64,000 bases of DNA from Halobacillus sp. A5 (GCF_024189315.1 NZ_JAIZEO010000001.1:1240001-1304000); one strand, 5' to 3'; positions 16,397-24,347 are shown, counted from the stretch's first letter. Program-made: numbers and translations. Notes: a model not told the origin generated them from the letters alone.

Positions 16397-16828
16397 TTAA
16401 GTGACCTTAGAATGAAAAATCTTAAAAAGGCTTCGGGTACTCCAAATAACTATAATATTAGCAATTAACGCGGCTATTAAAGTTATATGTATAAAATAAT
16501 CAATATAAGTATAACTAGCTAAGATCACTAATAAATTTAACAAGGAAAAACCAACAAATTCGTTTAAGTATGTTATTACCTGTGCTCTTACTTCCTCCAA
16601 CTTAGTGTTGTCGAGGAGACTTCCCGCTGCTATGATTAGAGCACCTAATCCAATTGAAAACGTAATATTAAATAAGGCTATGTTCCTCGCATATTCTGAT
16701 GCTTCAACTTTACCTACAAATACTGCTACACTATATAGCATTACTATACACAGTGAAGTAATAGTAAAGAGAGCAATACCAAATAATTTAGCTTTAATCT
16801 TATTAAACCAATCAAAAATCCTTTCCAT
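16397..16828 (-). CDS. Prophage membrane protein, intact paralog
   Basis: 143 residues from ATG 16828 (MERIFDWFNKIKAKLFG), supported by GGAGGG eight bases upstream. Four predicted membrane segments: about 17-38, 52-70, 88-108 and 110-130. It shares 'FNITFSIGLGALI', 'YLNEF', 'LLASYT'/'ILASYT' and 'VIW.TR' with the broken copy at 15579-16046. The pair and their matching terminators indicate tandem duplication of a gene cassette. The function is not known; phage-encoded membrane proteins in this zone are often exclusion factors. Confidence 0.65.
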   Translation of the reverse strand: MERIFDWFNKIKAKLFGIALFTITSLCIVMLYSVAVFVGKVEASEYARNIALFNITFSIGLGALIIAAGSLLDNTKLEEVRAQVITYLNEFVGFSLLNLLVILASYTYIDYFIHITLIAALIANIIVIWSTRSLFKIFHSKVT

Positions 16829-16892
16829 CTTACTACCCTCCAAACTTGATTGCTTATAAATCTTATTTCGGTAAAAAAATAGAATTTTCAAG

Positions 16893-16937
16893 TAAAAAGG
16901 ACACAATCAATGAGCAGTGACACCCGATCTGTGTGTT
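16893..16937 (-). terminator. Hairpin terminator, diverged copy 3
   Basis: Minus strand ACACAGATCGGGTGTC...TTGATTGTGTCCTTTTT. The outer arms resemble copies 1 and 2 while the inner stem has changed. Confidence 0.65.
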
Positions 16938-16949
16938 CTTTACTAATTA

Positions 16950-17522
16950 TTAATCTTTAATATTATAGTCATTTTTAATCCTATCCCAAGTTTCTATACA
17001 ACCTTCTACGTAGTCTTTAAAATCTTCTGGTTTATGAAATTGTTTAAATTCACTTTGAACTTTCGAAACAGCTTTTAAAGTTAACATGTCGTTAGCGGTA
17101 AGTAATGCTCCATAAAAAATTCTCATTCTATCTATTTCATCCGTCCTAATAAGTTTATGATCTAATAAAATATCGCCCAATATATTAAGCAATTTATTGT
17201 TTTCATCTCTTAATTTAAATAGTTGGTCTTTAGGTTTTTGGTGTTTTTTACCTTCTTCTAGATTATTTATCAATTTATTAATTCTTTTCCTGCTAAGTAC
17301 TAATTCCCTTTTCAAAGGCTTTCTTTCTTCCTCGACTCTTCTTAACACTTCGTTCTCCCTTTTCTTTTTTTCTACAATTAGAGTTACACTAACCGGTATA
17401 ATAATAGCGATAAATGTTAACAATGCCGTTAACCAATCTGCAGGAGTAACACAACTCCAAAAACCCTCACATGATTTTATTTCTATTGGATCCCTGATTA
17501 TCACTTCACTTGTATATTTCAA
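16950..17522 (-). CDS. Single-pass membrane protein with cytoplasmic coiled coil
   Basis: About 190 residues from TTG 17522, chosen for GGGGGG eight bases upstream. A short N-terminal segment with Cys-Glu-Gly-Phe-Trp-Ser-Cys is followed by one membrane helix (residues about 33-55, 'LTALLTFIAIIIPVSVTLIV'), then a basic/acidic coiled coil (60-120) and a helical end. No family recognised. It lies at the right end of the membrane-protein cluster with its own terminator. Confidence 0.6.
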   Translation of the reverse strand: MKYTSEVIIRDPIEIKSCEGFWSCVTPADWLTALLTFIAIIIPVSVTLIVEKKKRENEVLRRVEEERKPLKRELVLSRKRINKLINNLEEGKKHQKPKDQLFKLRDENNKLLNILGDILLDHKLIRTDEIDRMRIFYGALLTANDMLTLKAVSKVQSEFKQFHKPEDFKDYVEGCIETWDRIKNDYNIKD

Positions 17523-17771
17523 AACTCTTCCCCCCTCATCAAACCTCTTCATTTTCTACAGTTATAGAGCTTAAAACAATAGGCGATTTTTCTTGTAATA
17601 GTTTCCATTAAAACTAATTTACTAATTATATATAACACCCTCACTACATTATACCTAATTTTGTAAAAATTCTGTCAAATTATTAACATAAATTGGAGGA
17701 TATGTTACCCTTCAATCACAACAATGTTTAAGAGAACTCACATCTTTTATTAATTAGAAAGGGGTATTTTT

Positions 17772-18248
17772 ATGAAAAAAATTGTTACAGCTATAATGTT
17801 TAGTCTATTATTAGCTGTAGGTATCACTTCTTCTGCAAGCGCTGAAGAAACTGCACCTGAACAGAATGATCAGACAGCTGGTACTATGGCCGTTCCTGCT
17901 CCTGATCCTGGATCAAGTTATATGTATATGGGAAAACAGGAAGGGCATAGTTGGACCCATAAAATTTCTTCAAGTTCTTTTGCAATTGCCTTTGGTTCTT
18001 CGGAAAAGCTGATCTCTCAGGTATTTGGTATAGGAGGATCTGTCTGGAGTTGGATAAATAGTGGATATGAACCAACTTCATATGCCAAAATTTATTCTAA
18101 AGTAGAAGAACACAACGCGTTTTCAGCTTCATTAAAAACTAAGTATCTATGGTTTGAAGATAGTCAATTTAATACTTATCAAGAGACTACAGAAAGAATT
18201 GAGAAAGCTTCATGTAGTCAATATAATGCATACTGTTGGAAAGACTAA
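17772..18248 (+). CDS. Secreted prophage protein of unknown function
   Basis: 158 residues. Signal peptide MKKIVTAIMFSLLLAVGITSSASA with an Ala-x-Ala cleavage site near residue 24. The mature part has an acidic/proline-rich segment to about 50, then a Gly/Ser/aromatic-rich central part ('HSWTHKISSSSFAIAFG', 'GIGGSVWSWINSGYEPTS') and a C-terminal pair of Cys ('CSQYNAYC') that could form a disulfide. ATG 17772 follows AAAGGGG. On the plus strand, opposite to the late genes and directly before a small membrane protein, it has the look of a secreted toxin or bacteriocin-like protein. This is inference; no family is recognised. Confidence 0.65.
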   Translation: MKKIVTAIMFSLLLAVGITSSASAEETAPEQNDQTAGTMAVPAPDPGSSYMYMGKQEGHSWTHKISSSSFAIAFGSSEKLISQVFGIGGSVWSWINSGYEPTSYAKIYSKVEEHNAFSASLKTKYLWFEDSQFNTYQETTERIEKASCSQYNAYCWKD

Positions 18249-18264
18249 AAGGTAGGTTAGTTTA

Positions 18265-18495
18265 ATGGACCAAAAACAAATTCAAAAAAAAGAAAAAATT
18301 AATGTTATATTTCTTGTAATCTTCTTAATAATTCCACTAATTTTTAACATATCCATAGTTTTTGGTTTGTTCTGTTATTCAGTGTACTTACTAATAAGTT
18401 ACTTTGTTTTTTACAAAAATAGACGACTTATAGATATTATTGTCTATAGTATCTTAATGATTGTTCTCTTAATATTGTTTATAAATGGAGTTTAA
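18265..18495 (+). CDS. Small membrane protein paired with the secreted protein
   Basis: 76 residues, basic start (MDQKQIQKKEK), then three hydrophobic stretches covering about residues 13-34, 35-50 and 58-75. It begins 16 bases after the secreted-protein stop, so they are very likely cotranscribed. Small multi-pass proteins directly after bacteriocin-like genes often give immunity, a possible role here. Strongly AT-rich coding, unlike the replication genes nearby. Confidence 0.6.
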   Translation: MDQKQIQKKEKINVIFLVIFLIIPLIFNISIVFGLFCYSVYLLISYFVFYKNRRLIDIIVYSILMIVLLILFINGV

Positions 18496-18516
18496 GAGGC
18501 CAAGTTGTCTGGTCTC

Positions 18517-18723
18517 TTAAAACTCCTCCCCCTCATCAAACTTAACCCTCTTCACCTTCCCCTGGTGTGTAATCACCTTCGTCTCCCCATGCTCAGGTAA
18601 AGTGGTTATTTTTGCCTTTCCGTTACAATATACGACACAGAAAGGGGAGTTTCCTTCTGGCAAATCCATTTCTAAGCTAAGTTTACCATTATCTATTTCT
18701 GTCTGAACGTGATTCAATCGCAT
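18517..18723 (-). CDS. XtrA-like phage protein
   Basis: 68 residues from ATG 18723 (MRLNHVQTEID), chosen because GGGGG lies about nine bases upstream while the earlier ATG at 18738 has none. The C-terminal 'LPEHGETKVITHQGKVKRVKFDEGEEF' region resembles XtrA of the PBSX/skin-type elements, a small protein between the early and late regions. Function unknown in the family. Confidence 0.6.
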   Translation of the reverse strand: MRLNHVQTEIDNGKLSLEMDLPEGNSPFCVVYCNGKAKITTLPEHGETKVITHQGKVKRVKFDEGEEF

Positions 18724-18737
18724 TGAGCAGGCCCCCA

Positions 18738-18790
18738 TGTTATAATGAATTTATCGAATTTTGTCGAGAGCTTAGCTCTTGGCTTTTTTT
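18738..18790 (+). promoter_or_regulatory. Extended -10 promoter and attenuator before the CheY-like gene
   Basis: TGTTATAAT (18738-18746) is an extended -10 element. Thirty bases on, GAGAGC and GCTCTT around a TTA loop (about 18763-18777) form a stem followed by GGC and seven T (18784-18790), which ends before the CheY-like start at 18814. Read-through of this hairpin would be needed to express the gene. Confidence 0.5.
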
Positions 18791-18813
18791 ATATTGTTAG
18801 AAAGGAACATGAT

Positions 18814-19173
18814 ATGCGAACTGCACTTATTATTGACGACTCTTCCTTTATGAGAAACTGGTTAAAATCCATACTCGAGTCCCATTCATTTAAAGTGATA
18901 GCTGAATCTAATAATGGAATTGATGGAATTAGAAAGTATTCTGAACATCTACCAGACATTGTCCTCTTAGATGTTGTTATGCCTAAAATGAACGACACAA
19001 GTGCATTAGAACAGCTCTTACTACGCCACCCTGAAGCTAAAGTAATCATCTGCTCCTCATTGGCGGATAAACAATTGATAGATCAGTGTGCGCGATTGGG
19101 AGCTTTTGATTTTGTCCAAAAGCCTAATCTTAATAGGATTTCAGACATATTAGCGAAAATCCATAATCCTTAA
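18814..19173 (+). CDS. Stand-alone CheY-like receiver protein
   Basis: 119 residues from ATG 18814 (MRTALIIDDSSF), behind GAAAGGA. All receiver-domain residues are present: the acidic pair Asp8-Asp9, phosphoacceptor Asp53 ('LLDVVMP'), Ser81/82 and Lys103 ('VQKP'). No output domain follows, so it is a CheY/Spo0F-type single receiver. It should be phosphorylated by host histidine kinases. A phage-encoded receiver could divert host phosphorelay, chemotaxis or sporulation signals; which one cannot be told from sequence. Confidence 0.85.
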   Translation: MRTALIIDDSSFMRNWLKSILESHSFKVIAESNNGIDGIRKYSEHLPDIVLLDVVMPKMNDTSALEQLLLRHPEAKVIICSSLADKQLIDQCARLGAFDFVQKPNLNRISDILAKIHNP

Positions 19174-19287
19174 AACTTAACTTAATGAATAATACATTTA
19201 TGGTAATTACATAATAATTATTGGAACATGCCAGCTATTATTTTATTTTTGTTGCTACGACTGCTGGCCGGTTCCACCCTTCAATCA

Positions 19288-19312
19288 CCGGGGATCTTCC
19301 CCGGTTTTTTTT
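19288..19312 (+). terminator. Strong rho-independent terminator
   Basis: CCGGGG (19288-19293) and CCCCGG (19299-19304) around a five-base loop, followed by eight T. It ends the CheY-like transcript. Confidence 0.9.
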
Positions 19313-19389
19313 ATTTTTGGGCATTCGCCTTTCCAATTCTAGGTATACACACATAACTTACCGTATCGAACAGCTAAGGTGGTGAGCTT

Positions 19390-19515
19390 ATGAGTAACGA
19401 TTGCGGACACGGCGGTTATGGCGGCTACGGTGGTGACGGTTTTAAAGGTCGCAGTTTTGCTTTAATTGTTGTGCTGTTCATACTTTTGATTATCGTTGGC
19501 GCTGCATTTTGCTAA
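19390..19515 (+). CDS. YjcZ-family sporulation microprotein
   Basis: 41 residues: a Gly/Tyr-rich start ([20 protein letters not shown]) then one membrane helix '[19 protein letters not shown]'. This is the signature of the YjcZ/SscA-like family of tiny spore-associated membrane proteins in Bacilli. ATG 19390 follows AAGGTGGTG. It has its own transcription unit between terminators. It is too short for routine gene finding and is unusual inside a phage. Confidence 0.85.
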   Translation: MSNDCGHGGYGGYGGDGFKGRSFALIVVLFILLIIVGAAFC

Positions 19516-19556
19516 ATTATTAGGTAAACCCATATCTGCCTATAAATCATCACCCG

Positions 19557-19585
19557 AGAGCCGAGGAATCACTCCCCTTGGCTCT
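19557..19585 (+). terminator. Hairpin after the YjcZ-type gene
   Basis: AGAGCCGAGG (19557-19566) with CCTTGGCTCT (19576-19585), one mismatch, then ATGTTTATTTTC. A moderate terminator. Confidence 0.6.
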
Positions 19586-19638
19586 ATGTTTATTTTCTTG
19601 GCAAGTCGGACTCTTTTTCCATTTATCATTTAAATATT

Positions 19639-19839
19639 TTAGTCTACCTCGAGCCCTTGCTCCTCACATTCCCGCTTCCACTCACTCATATGATTCATAT
19701 ACACGCTTCGAGACATGTTAATCATTCGAGCAATCCTCTCATGTGTAAACCCCACAAAGCGTAGAAAGAGGATATCTCGATGGGTCATATGTTCCCCCTT
19801 GCTAGTTACTTGGTCGATTCTTTGTTTCGTATCACTCAT
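19639..19839 (-). CDS. Small helix-turn-helix protein
   Basis: 66 residues from ATG 19839 (MSDTKQRIDQVTSK), chosen for GAGGAGGAG upstream. 'DILFLRFVGFTHERIARMINMSRSVYMNHMSEWKREC' forms a helix-turn-helix resembling sigma region 4. It is in the early operon just before the late switch and may be a transcription factor or antirepressor. No named family recognised. Confidence 0.6.
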   Translation of the reverse strand: MSDTKQRIDQVTSKGEHMTHRDILFLRFVGFTHERIARMINMSRSVYMNHMSEWKRECEEQGLEVD

Positions 19840-19960
19840 CTTTGAACTCCTCCTCACATTCATCGCAAAATCGAGGATGACCTGGTTCCTCATCATATAT
19901 CGGAGCAAGGCAATGTTGACATATTTCCCCGCACCTAATGGCGTGCTTTATTTCACTCAT
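19832..19960 (-). CDS. Small zinc-ribbon-like protein
   Basis: 42 residues with two Cys-x-x-Cys pairs, 'CQHC' at 14-17 and 'CDEC' at 32-35, spaced like a treble-clef or ribbon knuckle, in an acidic background. The ATG at 19960 lies three bases before the upstream stop region and its end overlaps the next gene by 8 bases. Possibly a DNA- or protein-binding zinc finger. Confidence 0.6.
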   Translation of the reverse strand: MSEIKHAIRCGEICQHCLAPIYDEEPGHPRFCDECEEEFKDE

Positions 19961-19962
19961 GC

Positions 19963-20517
19963 TTACACCGTCCCTTCCCCTACTCCCTCGGGTCTGAATT
20001 CATTGTTCGGATGAATGCTCAACGTAATGGTTACTTGGTCTTCACGATGCTCAATCAGTTGATCTCTAGCCTTAAACCAGGAGCAACCTTCGTAGTCCTG
20101 AATAGCTCGTACATAATTCGACCACCGTTCCTTTATTTTTTTAAAGGCTTTGCTATTTGGTCCGGTCTTACACTCCAGGGGAGAGATTACGTCTTCAGGG
20201 ATGATAGCTTTCACCACCAAATAACCATTTTGATCACTCTCTTGCTTTGCTTCAGTATCCTCCAAGCTCATAACATCGAAAATGGATAGTTGTTCGTAAT
20301 CTTCGCTTTCATATTTAGTCTCAGAAGTGGCCATTCTTGGATTAGGTTCTTGACACTCCATAAGTTCAAATCGCCCAGCTTGAAAGCAACCGAAATGTGA
20401 TCCACCCCTATCAAACCTTGAGACATAATAAGCCGATCCACCACTAGGAAATACAAAGTATTCGTTACCCTGGACAAGCTCTGCACTCCCTGCAGCATCT
20501 AAACAGATGGCTTTCAT
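19963..20517 (-). CDS. Hypothetical early phage protein
   Basis: 184 residues beginning MKAICLDAAGSAELVQGNEY; the N-terminal 55 residues are a small beta domain ('YYVSRFDRGGSHFGCFQAGRFEL'), a linker follows, and the C-terminal part is 'KIKERWSNYVRAIQDYEGCSWFKARDQLIEH'. It overlaps the recU stop by four bases, so it is translationally coupled. Not recognised. Confidence 0.6.
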   Translation of the reverse strand: MKAICLDAAGSAELVQGNEYFVFPSGGSAYYVSRFDRGGSHFGCFQAGRFELMECQEPNPRMATSETKYESEDYEQLSIFDVMSLEDTEAKQESDQNGYLVVKAIIPEDVISPLECKTGPNSKAFKKIKERWSNYVRAIQDYEGCSWFKARDQLIEHREDQVTITLSIHPNNEFRPEGVGEGTV

Positions 20518-21038
20518 GCTGCACCTTCACGAATTAGCTTTTCTAACAAGGGCAAGTAATCAAGAGGTACACCGTTCCCTGAAGCAACTTCGCCGGCCGC
20601 ATAGTAATTAAAGTCATCAAAAGGGATCGATTTACGACCTCCGAGCTTTGCATGTTCCGTGTAATGCTGCACAACTGAGAAAGGAACTAAATAAACTTGA
20701 TTCATTTTGCGGAATTCAATTAAGAAAAAGCATAATGCTCCTGCTCGATCTGCCTGGTATAGGTAATCCATCTGGTGTTGGTGAATGTTATTTAAAGGGA
20801 ACCGCCTTTCTCCTGTCGACTTTGCTTCAAAACAAATGGCTCGGCCTTTAAATACACCGTCGTAATCGACCGTCGATTTAGATTCGTAAAATCCGCTTAA
20901 GACTTTCGTACCTTTGGATTTCATGACTTTAACTGGCGTGGGCCGCTTATTAATAACAGCCAGCCCCTTACGTAAATACGTATCATTGGTGAGGTTGATT
21001 ATGTTTTCTAACCCCATGCCTCGCTTACCTTGATTCAT
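20514..21038 (-). CDS. recU: Holliday junction resolvase RecU
   Basis: 174 residues, start ATG 21038 after GGAGG. RecU-type PD-(D/E)xK nuclease features: 'VKVMKSKGTKVLSGFYESKSTVDYDGVF' with Asp, 'CFEAKST' (ExK catalytic pair, near 71-73), then 'FPLNNIHQHQMDYLYQADRAGALCFFLIEF'. It resolves four-way junctions in recombination. Together with RecT and YqaJ-type exonuclease it completes a phage recombination set. Confidence 0.9.
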   Translation of the reverse strand: MNQGKRGMGLENIINLTNDTYLRKGLAVINKRPTPVKVMKSKGTKVLSGFYESKSTVDYDGVFKGRAICFEAKSTGERRFPLNNIHQHQMDYLYQADRAGALCFFLIEFRKMNQVYLVPFSVVQHYTEHAKLGGRKSIPFDDFNYYAAGEVASGNGVPLDYLPLLEKLIREGAA

Positions 21039-21231
21039 TGTTACGCCTCCACTCTTTCGCGATTTCTGTGGTTACTGAGATATAGGTGTGCTCCAAGGTG
21101 TACAGACTTACATCATCAATCGACCGGCCATCAATCGTTTGATTTGTATTCATGCGTCGAAGAGCATTCCTTAAAAACAACTTCCGTTCTTCCACTTGCT
21201 GGGCTTGGAATACATCTTTTGATAGATTCAT
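21025..21231 (-). CDS. Hypothetical early phage protein
   Basis: 68 residues (MNLSKDVFQAQQVEERKLFL), helical and charged, with a 'LFLRNALRRMN' basic helix and an 'LYTLEHTYISVTTEIAKEWRRN' end. It overlaps recU by 14 bases. Small proteins with a similar start are common between replication and recU genes in Bacillus phages; function unknown. Confidence 0.6.
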   Translation of the reverse strand: MNLSKDVFQAQQVEERKLFLRNALRRMNTNQTIDGRSIDDVSLYTLEHTYISVTTEIAKEWRRNNESR

Positions 21232-21242
21232 AGAATCACCAC

Positions 21243-22331
21243 CTAGGAGCCTACAGCTTTAAGTTTAGACTTTGACTTTAAGACTTCAAGCCCAGTAGCT
21301 GAGTTATTTTCAATTCGCTCTAGATCTCTTTCTGTTAATCCGTAATGACCTAGATCAGATTGATTCTGTATTTCGTCGAGCGATTTTTTTGTCTTAACCC
21401 ACAAGTAAAGAGTTTGAGCATCTTTTTCGATTTTGGATTTTTGATTATTAGCCGGACTTGACTGTTTTTGCTCATCTTGCTTGTTAAACCACTCTGGAAC
21501 CACTTCAGAGGATTTACTTCCTGCAAAGCCGCGTTGCTGCTTATTTTTAAACTCCACTTCTTCAGCCTGAGCCTGTTCAAGTGTCTGAATGTTTTTATTT
21601 GCCCAAGATTGCAAAATGCTTTTCGCATAACCCCAGCTCGGTTTATTTCGATCAAGGGCACGCTTCATCGCCTCGGTTACCATATCGTCACCAAGGTCTT
21701 GAATCCATGCCATTATTTCCTCTGAGGTTTGAGGTCGTAGCATGCCAAAATTATTTTGATAGAATCGAATCGCATCAGTAGAAGTTGCCGGCTCTTTTTT
21801 CTTTTCTTCATCTTCTTTACTCTTCTTTTCTTTACTTTCATTTACTTTACTTTTCTTTTCTTTATTAGGCATTGCGTCTGCATTGCGTTCGCTATGCGGT
21901 TGCATATCTTTAGCATTGCTCTTTTTATCTTCGCTTGATTTTCCGCTTGAATCGCCGTCCTGGCGGGCCTTCTTCTTCCACCTTGCCTGTGCTGCTTTCT
22001 TCGCTTTTTCTGATTTTGTATCCTTTACTTCCATGCGTTTAAGGAGTGATTCCGACCAAAAATATTCTCCGTCTGTATGCAAGAGTTCAAACTCATTGAT
22101 GCAGTCTGATGCAAAGCGATGCGCTGCATCTGCGTTGCATTGCAGTTGCATTGCAAGTGCATTCCAGGTGTATTTATTGATCTTTATTTTGTAGTCGTTC
22201 TGTTCTCGTAGCATCTCGATAATGATCCAGTACCAACCATAACCTTCTGAACCATACACACTTCTCATCGATAAGATTTTAGGGTCATTTCGTGCGTTGC
22301 CATCGTGGGAGAAATAATAGGTGTTCTTCAT
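21243..22331 (-). CDS. DnaD-like replication initiation protein
   Basis: 362 residues. The N-terminal winged-helix domain of the Lin1244/Lin1753 type begins MKNTYYFSHDGNARNDPKIL and contains 'GSEGYGWYWIIIEMLREQ'. A charged Lys/Ser/Glu linker spans about 120-175. Then comes a DnaD/DnaB-II-like domain: 'FYQNNFGMLRPQTSEEIMAWI' and 'NKPSWGYAKSILQSWANKNIQT'. These proteins load the host helicase at the phage origin. The linker region is repetitive and contains several GCATTGC-like motifs in the DNA. Confidence 0.85.
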   Translation of the reverse strand: MKNTYYFSHDGNARNDPKILSMRSVYGSEGYGWYWIIIEMLREQNDYKIKINKYTWNALAMQLQCNADAAHRFASDCINEFELLHTDGEYFWSESLLKRMEVKDTKSEKAKKAAQARWKKKARQDGDSSGKSSEDKKSNAKDMQPHSERNADAMPNKEKKSKVNESKEKKSKEDEEKKKEPATSTDAIRFYQNNFGMLRPQTSEEIMAWIQDLGDDMVTEAMKRALDRNKPSWGYAKSILQSWANKNIQTLEQAQAEEVEFKNKQQRGFAGSKSSEVVPEWFNKQDEQKQSSPANNQKSKIEKDAQTLYLWVKTKKSLDEIQNQSDLGHYGLTERDLERIENNSATGLEVLKSKSKLKAVGS

Positions 22332-22348
22332 AGTTGCCTCCTTAAGAG

Positions 22349-22516
22349 TTATTTCTTATTGATCTGAGCTTTCATACCATTAATACGAACCAACCCCCAG
22401 CCAGGGAAGTTATGCCGTACATAAGCATCAACATAACGTTTAAATGACTTCCCTGGGTCTTGGTGATCTTGAACCATCCACACGTAGTGGTAAGGGATGG
22501 GAACTTCTCTCTTCAT
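22349..22516 (-). CDS. Small hypothetical protein between recT and dnaD-like genes
   Basis: 55 residues (MKREVPIPYHYVWMVQDHQD...), with a YVDAYVRHNFPGW segment. The ATG shares one base with the recT stop (TAATG), so translation is coupled. Compact, aromatic-rich; function unknown. Confidence 0.65.
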   Translation of the reverse strand: MKREVPIPYHYVWMVQDHQDPGKSFKRYVDAYVRHNFPGWGLVRINGMKAQINKK

Positions 22517-23394
22517 TACTGAAGATCCATGGCTGCTTGTTCAGGTGTTAGTTCTTCTTTAGAAGCCGGATTCTCTTTTGGTTGATCTTCTTCTGGATCA
22601 TCAGGTATCGGCATATCGATATAATCTTGATCGTGGATAGACTGCGCTTCTTCTGTAACATCTTTCCTAACCGTTTCATCCTGGGATGCTTGATCTTGGA
22701 CCTCGATGCTTATCGGAAGATACTTAAACATGCGGCGAATAACTGTCTTCTTAGCCATTTCTTCATAATCCGTTTTCCAAGGACCATTAGTTCCAGCTTT
22801 TGAGCGTCCTCTAACTTTCTCTACATCAGCGTCACTAAACACTTCAAATTGATAGCCACCATCTTTAAAATGAGCGACCGCATATACGAATGTCATTTCG
22901 CCTCTTTCACCGGTGGCTGGCTTGTGAACAAGCTTAGGGTGTAACCCTAGCTCGTACTCAAACTCATCGTTTTCATGCACTGTGTGAGCGTATATGCTTT
23001 CAATGTGACCGGACCGTCTTGCAAGGTCGATCATGCCTTTATAACCGATAATGAATTGAACATCGGTCTGCTTCATCTTGCCGTTCCAGAATGGTACCAG
23101 ATAGCAGTGGCCAATTAATCCAGGCTCAAGACCCAACTGTGCAGCTTGCATAACAGCTCCCATCAAGGAAGGAATAGAACATTCTAGTAGTTTAGGATTC
23201 TGACGGATGGTAGTCATCGCAATGCGCCCTAATCGGTCCGCGTCCATATGCTTAGGCAGCGCTCGTTCAAATTCAGGCCCCATCTTTTTAAGATAGGCCT
23301 GAATCGTGTTTACTTGATTGTTGGATTGAGTCGGAGCATTGTTGCTATTCTTTTTATTAGATAGTTGGTTTTTAGCTGTACTGTTAGTAGCCAT
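22516..23394 (-). CDS. recT: RecT-family single-strand annealing protein
   Basis: 292 residues. RecT signature segments include 'MTTIRQNPKLLECSIPSLMGAVMQAAQLGLEPG', 'GHCYLVPFWN', 'FIIGYKGMIDLARRSG' and 'GPWKTDYEEMAKKTVIRRMFKYLP'. It anneals complementary strands and pairs with the exonuclease encoded just upstream (one-base overlap). The acidic C-terminus is typical. Confidence 0.95.
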   Translation of the reverse strand: MATNSTAKNQLSNKKNSNNAPTQSNNQVNTIQAYLKKMGPEFERALPKHMDADRLGRIAMTTIRQNPKLLECSIPSLMGAVMQAAQLGLEPGLIGHCYLVPFWNGKMKQTDVQFIIGYKGMIDLARRSGHIESIYAHTVHENDEFEYELGLHPKLVHKPATGERGEMTFVYAVAHFKDGGYQFEVFSDADVEKVRGRSKAGTNGPWKTDYEEMAKKTVIRRMFKYLPISIEVQDQASQDETVRKDVTEEAQSIHDQDYIDMPIPDDPEEDQPKENPASKEELTPEQAAMDLQ

Positions 23395-24347
23395 TATTTA
23401 GCCTCCTTGTACTTTAATGGGCGACTTTTACTTAGTTTTGAGTATTCTTCATATAGTTCCGGTTTCTCTGCCTTTAGTCGCTTAGAATCAACTGTGCGTC
23501 GCTCCTGCGACTTCCAAGTTACGACAAAGTGATTGGAAAATCCTTTTTCATAGGTACCTAGCTTTTCCTTAAGTTTGTTCTCGTATTTCTTTTTTTGTTC
23601 ACTAAGATCCGATAATTCTTCTTTGATTTGACCTAAGGCCACAAGGAGTTTGTCTGAGTCTGGATCAAGCTCTGTCTCGCTTTCAGGATCAGCGTCTGGA
23701 TACATAGATTTCAGAAAATCAGTCGAAGCATCTGAACCATCGATCTCTGGAGGATTCTGTTTTAATATGTGCTCCTCCCAAAATTCCTTCTCAAGAGCGA
23801 TTAAGTTCTTTATCAATTCTTCATCTCGTTCGATCTTTTTATAGACAAATTTGTTTCCACCGATTAATACAGCAATCCACCAGGCATCAGCCCCTGTCAC
23901 AGCCATATAATGCTGACATTGCAGCAGATAAGCCATTGGAGTTTCTTCCCCATTCCATTCGTCTTTCAGGAATTCACTAGCTGTCTTACACTCGAGGCCT
24001 TCATTACGTCCAACTATTAATCGGTCGACGTTTGCTAACATCCAATTGTGCTCAGGGTGTTGAAGAATAGCATTACGCTTTCGCACCTTCAGACCCGATC
24101 GTTGACTAAACTCCCTGGCCACTGTTTCTTCCATTACATTGCCCCAGTAAGCTGCCTCTTCATTAGAAGGAGCTGCGTTCGGCACTTCTCCTACTTTCTC
24201 CATATACACAACGATTGGTGATTTCCATTTATTAAATCCGGCAATGGAAGCTGCATCACTTCCGCCAATTCCTTTCTTACGAAACTCCAACCATTCATCT
24301 CTCGTCATATCAGTAGTGCTCTGCATAACTTGTGCTTTAATGCCCAT
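23394..24347 (-). CDS. YqaJ-type viral exonuclease
   Basis: 317 residues. 'TRDEWLEFRKKGIGGSDAASIAGFNKW' and 'GLECKTAS' (ExK) are the lambda-exonuclease/YqaJ nuclease motifs, with 'HYMAVTGADAWWIAVLIGG' following. The C-terminal 90 residues form a coiled coil not needed for catalysis. With RecT it makes a lambda Red-like pair producing 3' overhangs. ATG 24347 follows AAGGAGG. Confidence 0.9.
   Translation of the reverse strand: MGIKAQVMQSTTDMTRDEWLEFRKKGIGGSDAASIAGFNKWKSPIVVYMEKVGEVPNAAPSNEEAAYWGNVMEETVAREFSQRSGLKVRKRNAILQHPEHNWMLANVDRLIVGRNEGLECKTASEFLKDEWNGEETPMAYLLQCQHYMAVTGADAWWIAVLIGGNKFVYKKIERDEELIKNLIALEKEFWEEHILKQNPPEIDGSDASTDFLKSMYPDADPESETELDPDSDKLLVALGQIKEELSDLSEQKKKYENKLKEKLGTYEKGFSNHFVVTWKSQERRTVDSKRLKAEKPELYEEYSKLSKSRPLKYKEAK

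Noticed and set aside
21756-22194. Phe/Leu-rich plus-strand frames opposite the DnaD-like gene
   Set aside because: Mirror images of the Lys/Glu/Ser linker; no start signal.
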